Below are positions 1 through 11,747 of a stretch of 64,000 bases of DNA, piece by piece (position 1 is the first letter of the stretch; every line of letters starts with the position of its first letter). Position numbers and translations under genes: made by a program. This DNA comes from Rhypophila decipiens. Its lineage: Eukaryota > Ascomycota > Sordariomycetes > Sordariales > Naviculisporaceae. The notes below the pieces were generated by a model. That model saw nothing but the letters and a program-made list of their open reading frames with translations, ran no database searches and was not told the origin of the DNA. The stretch lies in assembly GCA_033297075.1 (NCBI GenBank), contig MU858128.1, forward strand, positions 1-64,000. The letters run 5' to 3'.

Positions 1-355
1 CCTTTGCCTATAAACCATCACACATCTGACTATTAGATGTGACGTCTGTCTTCGTTCCTCAAGGCTCTTTAGGCAAACCGCTTGCGGTTTGCGTCTCTTG
101 TCTGTACAGAACAGTCTGTATCGACTGTGTATCGACGTTATTTATTACCGTATTGGTGTATTGTACAGAACCACGCCACTCTCAGACCCCGTGACTAGCC
201 CACTTTACGCGACAAATTGGCGGTCGCGGTTGCCTATCTGGACCACTAGCCCGAGTCGCGTCGGTATAGCTTATCGAGCGCGTCACTGCCTATTTTGTTC
301 CAATCCATTGTCACGTACAAGGATTTGTATAACTATTCCCGATCTCCGCCAATGA

Positions 356-661
356 CGGGAAGCCGTTGACGCCTTGCCTCACTCTTTCCTCTCCTCTTCT
401 CTATCGTTGAGAAGAGCAACCCACCGAGTCAGAACCCTGGCTCTTTCTCACCGAGTGGGATTTCCACTCATCACCACTTGCCGCAATCTCCCCCCTTTGA
501 AGAGGAGGACCGGTTTCTTATTCCAATATACATCGGAAGTCTCGTCGGTTTTACTGCCGGCCTCGTTTTCAACAACATCACCGGCTCAGGGTAAAAAATC
601 AAAGTGGTATCTCCAGAGAAGGGACGAAAGACACGGACCACCACGATTGCCCACCGACAAG
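356..661 (+). other. In-frame AUG-less leader upstream of DNA ligase I (candidate mitochondrial presequence)
   Basis: The frame of the ligase ATG at 662 stays open upstream to a stop at 353-355, giving about 100 extra codons without a methionine. The predicted peptide is rich in Arg, Ser and Leu, has almost no acidic residues in its first 60 positions, and contains FSTTSPAQ about 30 residues before the ligase start, which looks like a mitochondrial processing region. The only ATGs in 1-661 are near 37 and 351, and each is followed quickly by a stop. A TTG at 374 follows GCC, so position -3 is a G. Known for the family: yeast Cdc9 makes mitochondrial and nuclear forms from one gene by alternative starts. 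Inferred: a longer mitochondrial form begins at a near-cognate codon or in an upstream exon. It could also be plain 5' UTR. Confidence 0.45.
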
Positions 662-3600
662 ATGGCCGGCGGCAAGCAGCAGACTTTGGGGTATGTCAGA
701 CCTTCGCAGACGACTTTGAAGTGTGTATCGTACCCGTTTTCCACACAATGCCCGGCTCATGCTGGGTATATACGCTGGGGAATTGGGAGGATATGGGTCG
801 TGAAAAGGGGCTAATTTGGTTGTTGATATAGCAAGTTCTTTGGCGTACCCTCGACCAATGGATCCAAGCAGCAGACTAAGTTGTCTTTTGCGCCGAGGAC
901 CAAGAAACCTGCCCCTAAGGCTGAGGCTGAGGAGGATAAGGAGGATGTTGTAGACAATGCTGCTGTCGTGGACGAGGATGAGGATGTTGAGATGAAGGAG
1001 AATGGGAAGCCTGCGAAAGGTAAGTCTGAGTGATTTGATACTCTTCAGATATGGTTGGATCAATTGGTGCTAACAAACTGGTTTTGTGGTTCTAGATACG
1101 AAAAAAAGAGATCGGCAAACCGGCTCTACAAAGGCTAAACCAAAGAGCCCAAGCCCTGTTGTCGAAGAGGACGCCGAAGAGGACGTTGCGCCGCCTACCA
1201 AGCGACTTAGGAGAGGTCGCAATGTGGTTGAGGATGAAGAGGACGAGTCTATGGATGACGCGCCGGCCGCGGAGCCACCAGTTGCTAAAAAAGAGGCTGC
1301 AAAGCCTAAGAAGGAGACGCCCTCGAACTTCTTCAAAAGGAAGGAACCTGCATCCAAGAAGGTGGTAGAAAAAGAAAAGGAAGTAGTAGCACCGGAATCT
1401 TCAGCATCCGAGGTCGACGAAGAAGAACTTGCAGAGGAAGAGGACGCCGAGGATGAGGAGAAGCCCGAGGTGGTTGCCAAGGCCAGAAAGATTGTCCAGA
1501 CCACGCTGAAGACCAAGGTCAAGGACCCATATCCCGACTGGAAAGCCGGCGAGCCGGTCCCTTATGCTGCCTTGTGCACGACCTTCTCCCTGGTAGAGCT
1601 CACGACCAAGAGATTGATCATCATGGAGCACTGCTCCTTGTTTCTCCGTCAGGTCCTGCGACTCACCCCAGACGATCTCCTTCCCACCGTTCTTCTCATG
1701 ATCAACAAGCTCGCCCCTGACTACGCCGGTATTGAGCTCGGCATCGGCGAGTCGCTCATCATGAAGGCTATCGGCGAGACTACGGGGCGCAGTTTAAACG
1801 TCATCAAGCAAGATCAAAAGGAGATTGGTGATCTCGGCTTGGTCGCTGTCAAGTCGAGGTCAACACAGCCGACCATGTTCAAACCCAAGCCTCTCACGAT
1901 CCGGAGCGTTCACAAGGGACTGATGGCCATTGCTACTATGACTGGCAATGGTGCTCAGGGCCGAAAAGTGGGCGAGATCAAGAAGCTGCTTTCTGCCGCC
2001 GACTCGAAATCCACGGGTAGGGTGGACATCACCAAAGACAAGGGTGGTCCGAGTGAGGCCAAGTTCTTGGTTAGGTTCTTGGAGGGCAAGTTGAGACTTG
2101 GGCTTGCCGAGAGGACTGTTCTTGTCTCGCTTGCTCAGGCCATGATTGCGCACGAGGCTGACCAGAAGGGGCCTGTACCAAGCACTGATGACATTGCAAA
2201 GGCAGAACAGATTCTCAAGACGGTCTATAGGTATGTTTGCATTTCAGTCCCAGATCCGGGACAACAGATAACTGACTTTGATGTGAAAGTGAACTCCCGA
2301 GCTATGATGTTATTATTCCGGCCATGGTAAATCACGGCATAATGAACCTCAGAGACCATTGCAAACTCCGACCTGGTGTACCCCTCAAGCCCATGTTGGC
2401 CAAACCGACCAAGGCCATCACCGAAGTCCTTGATCGCTTCGAAAATCAGACCTTCACCTGCGAGTACAAGTATGATGGCGAGCGAGCCCAGATTCACTAC
2501 GTGGCCAAGGACGCCGACGATGAACTGAGCCAGGGTATGTCTACCGCCACCGCCACCGCCGAAGTTGGGCGTGGTGTGGCTGCTATTTTCTCCAGGAACT
2601 CAGAAGATCTCTCCAAAAAATACCCCGATATTCTTGCCAAGCTTCAAACGTGGGTGAAACCCGAGACGAAGAGCTTTGTCGTGGACTGCGAGTCGGTAGG
2701 ATGGGACGTGGTGGAGAAGAAGGTCCTTCCATTCCAGCAACTCATGACGCGCAAGAAGAAGGACGTCAAGATCGAGGATGTCAAGGTTAAGGTGTGCGTG
2801 TTCGCCTTTGACTTGCTGTATCTGAACGGCGAGGCCGTCGTCGAGAAGCCACTCCGGGAGCGGAGAGAGCTTCTGCACCAGAGTTTTGTTCCTGTCGAGG
2901 GCGAGTTTGCGTTTGCCACGAGCATGGATGGGCAAGAACTGGACGAAATCCAGACATTCTTGGACGAATCAGTCAAGGCTAGCTGCGAAGGCTTGATGGT
3001 CAAGATGTTGGATGGCACGGAGAGTGGGTATGAGCCTAGTAAGAGGAGTCGGAATTGGCTCAAGGTTAGTATTCCCTATTTATTCTTCTCAGCTACATAT
3101 CCCGGCCGAATTTGCTAACACTTCGATTTCTACCTTACAGATCAAAAAGGATTACCTCTCAGGCATTGGTGATTCGCTCGATCTGGTCGTTCTCGGTGCG
3201 TACTACGGTAAAGGCAAACGCACGTCAGTCTACGGCGCCTTCCTCCTGGCCTGCTACAACCCAGGTTCGGACACATACGAGACGGTGTGCAACATCGGCA
3301 CGGGCTTCAGCGAAGCCGTGTTGGAAGAGCTCCACAAGGAGTTGTCCCAGATCGTGATTGACCGGCCGAAGCCATTTTACGCTCATTCCTCGGGCGGTCA
3401 GCATCAGCCTGATGTCTGGTTCGAGCCAAGGTTTGTGTGGGAAGTCAAGACGGCGGACTTGACGCTCTCGCCGAGGTACAAAGCCGGTATGAAGGAAGGC
3501 GTTGATCCGTCTGGCGACAAGGGAATCAGTCTCAGATTTCCCAGATTTATCAAAGTGCGAGATGATAAGAAGCCTGACGAGGCTACGTCGAGTCGACAGG

Positions 3601-3677
3601 TGGCCGAGATGTATAGGAAGCAGGAGAGTGTCAGTAAGAGCAAGGGTCCGGCGGTGGATGATGACTTTGAGTATTAA
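662..3677 (+). CDS. CDC9: DNA ligase I, ATP-dependent (CDC9/LIG1 orthologue)
   Basis: Exons 662-690, 832-1019, 1096-2230, 2290-3064 and 3141-3677 give 887 residues. The enzyme seals nicks in replication (Okazaki fragments) and excision repair in the nucleus. The N-terminus carries a PCNA-binding PIP box, QQTLGKFF (residues 6-13), split by the first intron at Gly10, then a weaker PIP-like QQTKLSF (23-29). An acidic/lysine-rich linker runs to about residue 220, followed by the DNA-binding domain. The adenylation domain has the nucleotidyl-transfer motif KYDGERAQ with catalytic Lys near 511, followed by the OB domain (WLKIKKDYLSGIGDSLDL and LVVLGAYYGKGKR). The ATG at 662 has a good context (caagATGG) and is the only in-frame ATG near the PIP box. 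An open, basic upstream frame suggests a second, longer start. Identification is certain; the 5' end of the transcript is not. Confidence 0.95.
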
Positions 3678-4915
3678 TTATTGTCTGTGGGTCTGGCATC
3701 GTTGGAGGGCTGTTAATATTACATATGGTATGAATCAACTTTTCGATCGATTGATCGGTCCAGCTCGGGGAAATATTGGGAGCAAACGTAGAAGGGTCAT
3801 ATTATTTGATGGCGTTATCTATGGCATATGCGGACTTGCGGGATCTGTCTGAAAGGAAAGGGACTATGGGATTGAGGTGAGGATTGAGGATTGTGTCAGC
3901 TGTTAAATACCAGTATCCTTGGGCGGTACCGTACAAGAACTTTCCAGTCATTTTTTTTTTTCATGGGCATTCATATTCATGTTGTATCTTACCGGCTGAA
4001 ATGATTTGTTTATCTCATCTCCTGGCTCCTTTGCTCCCTTCCTTGAGATGATACCCTTGTTGTTGTTGTTGTTGTTGTTGTTGTATTCCCGTACCCCCGT
4101 ACACGCATACCTGTTGAAAGCGAGGGGAGCAGCGAGAGCAGCTGTGTAAGATGGGCTTGAAAAATAAAGATCAGGCAACTTTGTGAGTACCTGCTGCAAC
4201 GGATGCCCTAAGTCAAGCTCTTATATGCGCTTACTCGTAAGGATTGAGTGCTCTTCAAGACCAGTATACCTGCATATTTTGGCCCTTCACACCTGGTTCT
4301 ACACTGAACCATCAAGGAGTTGTAGCTGGACCCTTTGCCAATTGAACACGGCAGTTTAAACCGTAAACGCATAACGTCATAAGTTGGCGGCGTTGTCCAA
4401 TCACACGACAGGGCCAAGACAGGGACCAAAAAGCGGTTCGCGCCAGTCCTGCAGGGACTGAAGGCGGTGAGAAAGCCCCTCCATTCTGCCGCACGCTCCT
4501 GCTCTCGAGCTGCAGAAAATCAACATGCAGTCAAAATAATCTGCAGCTTTAACTCCGTTACACTTTCTGTCTCCTCAACCTTCTCTGCTTCAAGCCTTCC
4601 GCATCGCAAGCCACTGGGAAGCAAGCAGCTGGAGAAAATAACGTCAATTGGCGTGCGCAACTACATGCACTCGTGTCGTCTGTCTCATTCATCTTCTCGT
4701 TGGTTTTCTCCCAAAGTTTTCCGCGAAAACGAGCGACAAATTTCGGCGTCTCTCGATTCGCGACTTCTTCCCCGCGCTGCCTGTCTGCGCCTCTGTCCAT
4801 TCAACTTTATTTAACCCAAGAACTTGTTCCGCTTGCACTCCTACCGAAAGAAGTATTTTGCAACCGCCGACTTTTTGAATCACCCTTGGTTCACCTTCCT
4901 GCGACGCCCAACACG
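3678..4915. other. Intergenic region, ligase 3' flank and PUS7 promoter
   Basis: No supported gene. It holds a (TTG)9 microsatellite at 4057-4083 and, from about 4540, a pyrimidine-rich stretch that probably contains the PUS7 promoter and 5' UTR. Overlapping short frames on both strands between 4467 and 4880 lack similarity I recognise. Confidence 0.6.
4057..4083 (+). repeat. (TTG)9 microsatellite
   Basis: Nine perfect TTG units lie in the ligase 3' flank, outside any coding exon. They are read directly from the sequence. Confidence 0.95.
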
Positions 4916-7873
4916 ATGTCGGGCCGACCGCAGATCCATGTGCCGAATGTGCGCACTGAGAACGAGAAGGCGCTTGGAATCATCCAACGCGCAGCCCCGA
5001 TCAACTTTTCCTGGGCCGGCGATATTCGCAAGAGGTAAGATTTTGTCCCTATACATACAATTGAATGACGTTCCATTCGTCCCGGCCACCCTCAAACGTA
5101 CAGGCCAAATTCATTGACGGGCGCGCAAAACAGATACACCGACTTCCTTGTGTACGAGATCCTCAAGGATGGCACAGTCGTTCATCTCCAGGACTACACA
5201 GAAGATGAGCCGGCACAGCAGCTGAAGGAGACAAAGGTTTGTAGCACCGCACCTGTTCTTTACAATTGGTTTGCGAATTGGTCACTTACAATATTTTAGC
5301 CCGCCCAAGCTCCCGCGCAGGCTCCCGCGCAGGCCTCAGTTAAAACTGAGGATATCCCCGATGTCGATCGCGAGGCACTCAAGAATCTAGTTGGCGAGGT
5401 TGCCGCTAGTCAGCTCATTGCTTTTGATCAAGCAATCCAGTCCAAGGAGCGCCTGAGTCCCGAAAATAATCAAGTCGTGTTGGACCCCGTCGCCGAGAGA
5501 GACCGTCGGGCTACGATTCACCAAGAGATTCGACGCATTTTCTCGAACCGCATCGAAACCCTGGCCGACAACATGGGAGTCATTACAGCAACTCGGTCCA
5601 AGACGTCTAACAACCGTGGGAATCGCGGAGGCCGCGGAGGCCGCGGCGGCAACCAACAACAAGGCACTGGTCGCCGTGATAATCGCGGTAGAGATCAGAG
5701 CTGGGCTCAACTTGGTGGCGACTACCTCCATTTTACCTTGTACAAGGAGAATAAGGATACCATGGAAGCAATCAACACCATTGCTCGCCTTCTCAAAGTG
5801 AAGGCATCCAATTTTGGGTTCACCGGTACCAAGGATCGTCGTGCCGGGACAGTCCAACGGGTGAGTCTCTGGAAGCAGCGCTCGAGCAACCTGAATTGGC
5901 TCAACACCAGATTCAACAACATGAAAGTTGGCGACTACTCATATCATCAGGAGCCTCTCCAGCTCGGCCAGCACAGCGGAAACGAGTTCATCATCACGCT
6001 CAAGAACTGTCGCAACTTGGGCGATGCCGGTTGTTCCATCCCGCAACGCGCGAGAATGATCCAGGAATCCGTCGAGTTTGCGCTTGCCTACGTCCGAAAG
6101 CATGGCTATATAAACTACTATGGCCTCCAACGCTTTGGAACATACAGCATCGGAACTCAAACTCTCGGCATGAAGCTCCTCAATGAGGATTACAAGGGGA
6201 CCGTCGAGGCCATTCTGCACGTCAATGACCAGTACCTGCACGAAGTCATTGAGCACCATCAGCACCAGGGGAGCCGAGATGACTATAACAGAGCAAAGGC
6301 AATCTCCACTTGGAGGCTGACAAGCAATGCCGACAAGGCCCTGGAGCTTATGCCCAAGCGCTTCAGCTCGGAGATCTCCTTGATCCGCCATCTTGGCAGG
6401 AACACGAACGATTATCTCGGTGCCATCCTAAGCATCACCCGTGGCATGCGAATGATGTACATTCACGCATATCAGTCCTATGTCTGGAACTTTGTCGCCA
6501 CTCACCGGTGGTCCATGTATGGAGCTAATGTCGTCGAAGGTGACCTGATCTTGGTTGACACTAGAGATGAAGTTGCGGCAAATGATGGCATGGATATTGA
6601 CGTCGCTTCCAATCTCGACGACGAGAACTTCTATGCTCAAGCGCGGGCCCTGACGGCGGATGATGTCGCCAGCGGAAAGTACACCATCTTCGATGTGGTG
6701 CTGCCCACTCCTGGCTACGACGTCATCTACCCTCAGAATGATGTCGGCGAGTTCTACAAAACCTTCATGTCCAGGAAGGAGAACGGAGCCCTGGACCCAT
6801 ACAATATGCGAAGGAGGAACAAGGAGTTCAGCTTGAGTGGCAACTATCGCCCTTTGGTTGGACGCTTTCTACAGGAGCCTCACTATGCTATCCGCCTTTA
6901 CTCGGACGATACTGAGCAGATGTATCCGACAGATCTAGACATCTGCAAGGACGAGAAGGAAAAGGCCAAGGCCACGGCTGTGGCCACGGCTGCTGCCGCA
7001 ACAAATGCAACAAGGTCTCGATGGGCCGGCTTCACTAACAATGCCACGTTTTATGACGATGCAGTGGCTGCCGATCGGCGCCGCAAGGCATCTGAGGAGC
7101 CCCCGCTGGGCGAGATCGTCACAAATGAGACTTGGGTCCAGACCGGCCTGGATGGTAGCGCTAAGCGCATTAAGGTTGCGCGAGAGAAGCATCAAGAACG
7201 CGAGGCTCCGAGTCCCACCAAAGATCATGACCCGTCGGTCAAAATCGAGGCGTCTGAGGATGTCAAGTTCAGCCTCAATCCCGTTTCTCCTCTGCAACAA
7301 AGCGAGCGTCCTCAGTCTGCTCACGCCGCCCTGAGCGCGATCGCTCCTTCGACGACCCTAGTTGTAAACAATGAGAACCAGCCCCCCATTGCTTCCGGTG
7401 ATAACGACTCATCTCACCAGCAGCTGCGGACCATCTCCTCTGCGCCTTCGCCCCTGCATTCCCCTCATCTGCTGGGAACTCCATCCCACACGAATGACAC
7501 TGCCATGACGGATTACCCAGGTGCCGCAATGGTTGATTCGAAGAATCCCATGGCTTGGTTCGGAGGAAACACTTCTGTGGTCTCCCCAGTCATCAAGTCG
7601 GAAAACTCGTCGGCCTTGTCAGACTCTGCAGAGACGCTGGCTCAAGATCCCTCAAACTCTTCCAATAACGACAAACACCCCGCCGGCGCGTTGGTCATTC
7701 CCGAATTCTACTCACCATCCGAGAATCCATTTACACACCTGAATGGAAAGATTGAGCAATCTGCAAATGGGGGCGACAAGATCGCCGTCGTACTGAAGTT
7801 CCAACTTAAGAGCAGTAACTATGCGACGGTTGTTCTTCGCGAGCTCATGGGCGACGCCAACTTTCAGGGTTAG
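4916..7873 (+). CDS. PUS7: Multisubstrate tRNA/mRNA pseudouridine synthase (PUS7, TruD family)
   Basis: Exons 4916-5034, 5104-5236 and 5300-7873 give 941 residues. The enzyme isomerises uridine to pseudouridine in cytoplasmic tRNA, U2 snRNA, 5S rRNA and mRNA (established for PUS7). Seen: RYTDFLVYEI near the start, the TruD catalytic motif GTKDRRAGTVQR with the nucleophilic Asp near residue 263, and the family signature NYYGLQRFG near 356-364. The C-terminal KFQLKSSNYATVVLRELMG matches the usual end of the protein. A Gly/Arg-rich patch (GNRGGRGGRGG) lies around residue 190. The fungal-type TRUD insertion is long: roughly 260 low-complexity residues sit between the core and the C-terminal signature. 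The start ATG is in frame with the conserved first exon, and both introns are short with clear signals. Family assignment is certain. Confidence 0.95.
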
Positions 7874-10126
7874 ACTCTGATATCCCGCACTGCGCTGGTC
7901 AACAAACACATCTTCATCAGCAAACTCAACATCCATGCCGATAAGGCTGTGATTCTGGCCAACATGAACAGCGGCTGGCATTGCCTTCATTTTTTGGGAC
8001 GACTTCACACAACATACTTATCACGGCTATAAGATCACATTCTCATTCTGCTATATCTCTTATTCACTTGCCGCATACTCGACAGCATTCTGGCGATCCT
8101 GTCAAAACGAGACATGAAGCTTTCTCGTCATTTCTTTCTAGAGTGGATTGTCACTCACACACATGACATTAGGCACTTGAGCCATTGCTCTCTTGTTCAC
8201 CCAACTTGCTCTACTTTCTATACGGGACCCTATTCTCGTATGGATTTGATGTACGAAGTATATCCTGGTAGGTGTTGGCTCACACCACGAATATCAAGGC
8301 CGGGGGGTCTCTTGTGGGCTGTCATGACATCCCGTACCTCCCTGGGGCTTCCATCTACTTGACTGAAGGTGGTCGACTTGATCAATACTCGCCGCACCTC
8401 ACCCAACCCTTTTTTGACCTTTTTCCTCTTGCCTTTTTGGTCTCTTGGCAGAACATCTTTCCGTCCTTTTCTCTGGCATTATTTATCATTTCAATTCTTG
8501 TACTCTTACTGGCGGGTATGGCTGGTCTGGTCTTTTGGCGTCACTTCTGGTTCTCTGTCTCCATATCAAGGGTAGCACTTCCGATTTACCCTGGACGATA
8601 TATACAAGTGGCGAGCTGGTCACGAAAACAAGACTGCAGCGCATATTCAACGAGCAGTATGAGTTGTACTAACGACGTCGACGACAAGAAAAAGCAAGGA
8701 AGATACCCCATTTCTTTCCTCAGTTTGTTCAATGGGTTCTTGTTTGGTCCTTTTCTTACTCATGGGTGGTGATTTTTGCACTCTCACAAAACTGTCTGTC
8801 AGGTGACGGACTTGTACGTACCCAACGTACCTTTTCACCCAGGTAGATATCTATTTGCACGCGCACACACACGTAAAAGGAAGGAAGGTGATGAGCACAT
8901 TTTGTCTTCATTGCTTTTCTGTTCTGTTACATTGGTAGATTTAGCAGACTAAATATATTACCAAGTTGTGTACATTTACATTTTATTTCAAGGCTAATAC
9001 TTTTGTGACCTGGACATTAACGACGCCCAAGAAGGAAACGAATGAATACCCATCTTGTGGTCATGATACATACGAGGTACTTTTCATTTACCACAAGCAT
9101 AAGAAATACTTTCTCTTAAAATCTCAGCATCAGCATGGCTGGGTAGAGATTCAAAATTTTCATGTTTCCAACGTTCCCCATACCACCCGGCCGGGCAAAC
9201 CAACAAACCAGTTACCTACCGAGTTACGAGCACCAACCAGGCGGGCACAACCACACGAACATGTAACAAACTTGGATATAATAGATCTTAAACCCGCCAT
9301 GATAAAGTACCTGGGTAGATAGACAGATAGGTACAGAGATATAGTAATAACCAAGAACACCCTTGTCCTAAACCCGAGCACGTAGAAAAAAGAAGAAGAA
9401 AAGCTTAAATAACACGTTGATAGATTGGTAGAAGAAGAAAAAAGAAAACGACCTGCGATATAAATCCCCGAAATATCTCGTTCCCTGCTGTACAGCTGGT
9501 TATTTCTCAGCTCTTCACACCCTCTCATTCCCCGATTTTCTCGCATCACTCATCCGAGGCATTCTGTTCGGTCAACGTATTTGTCCTCTCGCCGTCCACT
9601 ATCGTGTCCCTTCATATCGGTTGTTTAAGAGTCTCGTCTGCTCCGATGTGTGGAAAGTCGGACTTTGGCTAACTGGAAAGCTTTATCGCTGCTCCATCCG
9701 GCCGTCCGGTTGAGATGTCGGCTCTCTTCACAAATCACACCATGGATGGCAGCGCCTCCCAGAGGCCTGAGTTACTGGTGTTGGGTGTAGTGTGTAGTTT
9801 TTGTTGCGTGTTCGGCCTGATCGGTGTCCAAAAGTGACATTGCGCCCATCTGGTGTGTGTGGCGCGGCATCATCTGGAGAGTATATGGTGTCTCCCATGC
9901 CAAATATCGGACTGTTGCTGGGTCAGTTCGCTGCCCCAAGTCATCATAGTCCTCGAGCCTGATCTTGGTGTCGTGTACGTAGTTTGCTCGTGGTCCCCGT
10001 TTAACGCAGCCATGCTGATATGTAAACCCCACAAACGATTTGCCTTGAACCGCCCGGGCAAGAAATCTCTGGTCAAGTCCTCCTAGAGTTCGCGTCGCCG
10101 GCTATCGTGAAACACATCTGGAGTGC
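7874..10126. other. Convergent intergenic region (3' flanks of PUS7 and MKK1)
   Basis: The region separates the convergent PUS7 and MKK1 genes. The longest open frame (about 8272-8772, +) starts at TTG, has no similarity I recognise and is hydrophobic by chance of T-rich sequence. Purine-rich AAAGAAGAAG tracts occur near 9385-9450. I see no RNA gene or repeat family here. Confidence 0.6.
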
Positions 10127-11747
10127 CTATGCTTCCTGAGGCTTTGGCTGTTTCGCAGCAGATTCCTGATCATCCCACCCCCAAACTTGCGACAGGTAGC
10201 GGGCCATGTTGACACGCTTGGTTTTCATTTCCACCATCCAAGGATGGTCAAGCATGCGCCAAGGGCTGGCTCGGCGGTTCGGCTCCTTCTCGAGACTGTA
10301 TGATGGGTTAGTGGGCATAACAGAGAATCGGGCGATAGCAAGACACATACCAGCATTCAATAAAGTACTTGAAACTGTCGCTCCAGAAAATGTTTGCGTC
10401 GGGTTCATCCTTCAGTTTAGGGATGGGCTGGCGGACGATATAAGTAAGGAGATCGATCAGACCAGCACGAGGCTGCATCTCAGTTCCATCGGCGGGGAAG
10501 GGGAAGCGATGTTGAGCAACCTCGAGGAGCGTCACACCAGTTGACCAGACGTCGGACGTGATTGTATAGGATTGGCCCGTAATCCGCTCTGGAGCCATGT
10601 AATAGCTGGTGCCGATGAAGGTGTTGGCTTCTCCCTTGGTGCCGAAATCGCCCGAGACACCGAAATCGCAGAGCTTGACGTCGCCATTCCGACATAAAAG
10701 GATGTTGCTCGGCTTGATGTCGCGGTGGATGATCTTTTTGCTGTGTAGATATGTAAGGCCTTGGAGCACGCCTTCGGCAATCTTTCCTAGGACCTTCTCT
10801 CCGGTGCGTCCGCCTAGCCTCTTAACCTCCTTGTAAATGCTGTCGAGTGATCCTCCTTCGCAGAATTCCATAGCGATGGATATCGTCGCCGTGGCGGGAT
10901 CGACAAATGCACCATAGTATCGGCAGATGTGTTCAGAGGCACACTCTTTGTTGAAGCCGAGTTCGCGCACGATTTGCTTCTTGACATCTGGATCTGGGTT
11001 CGTTGTAATGATCTATCAGTCGAGTTAGCATATGGCTGTTTCATGATATGCTCCCGGGCCGAGTCTTGACTTTTAATTGCTTACCTTGAGCGCAAATACC
11101 GTGTTTCCTCCCTTGAGTTTACACCTCGTTACGGCACCACCCGCACCCTCGCCCAGACTGCCCAACTCGATGATTCGGTTTTCTTTACTCGCGATCCGCC
11201 ATCCTTCACTATCCAGGTCTTCGACATCTAACGTCATGGCTCTTTCCAGTGTCAACTTGTCAAAGTTCTCCAGGCCTTGCAGGCTTCCATCCCTCTCCAT
11301 GCCAACACCTCCAGGCTCGCTTGCGTTTGAGTAAAGCGACCCGACAGCGGATACTGGGTCGGGTGTCCCTTGAGGTTTTCCTATCCCATATTGGCTGGCG
11401 AAAGAAAGAGCGCTAAACTGGGACCCTGCACTGGTTGGACCGCTGGCACGCCCGTCAAGCGGACCAAAACTTCCACTCCGGCTGTGTGCGGCACTGCTCT
11501 CGCTCCCTCCGCTCGCCGCGCTCTGATTTTGTGCGAGACGACCGGCAGGTTGTTCCTGAGGAGTCACGGTGCTGCCCATGGGCGTCGCGAGATGCAGCGT
11601 CGGTAGAGCGGGACGACCACCGGCGGCCGAGTTGCCAACTGGCTTGACGTTCGGCGAAGGAGGAATCGCGAGACCGAGTCGTGGTGCTCTCGGGCCTGAG
11701 CGTCCGCCCGGGAGGGCCGGGCGGAGTAGAGGTACCGGAGCCGACAT
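10127..11747 (-). CDS. MKK1: MAP kinase kinase, MKK1/MKK2 type (cell-wall integrity pathway)
   Basis: Exons in reading order: 11747-11085, 11012-10351 and 10295-10127, giving 497 residues. It is a dual-specificity kinase that phosphorylates the Slt2-type MAPK downstream of a Bck1-type MAPKKK. The first ~165 residues are Pro/Gly/Ser-rich. The kinase domain starts at [17 protein letters not shown], with the ATP-binding Lys of FALK at residue 221, immediately before intron 1. HRDIKPSN puts the catalytic Asp near 319, DFG begins near 337, and the activation segment runs through [10 protein letters not shown]. The loop and GEGAGGAV glycine loop resemble yeast Mkk1/2 more than Ste7 or Pbs2. Introns of 72 and 55 nt carry clear CTAAC branch sites. 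The upstream intergenic region is over 3 kb, so the 5' UTR may hold undetected introns. MAPKK identity is certain; the pathway assignment is by resemblance. Confidence 0.93.

Noticed and set aside
599..1522. Long minus-strand frames opposite the first ligase exons (Ser-rich)
   Set aside because: They are antisense shadows of acidic/lysine-rich coding sequence; the + strand frames join into a full ligase.
8272..8772. 166-codon + frame with hydrophobic stretches
   Set aside because: It starts at TTG, shows no domain, and lies in the T-rich 3' flank between convergent genes.
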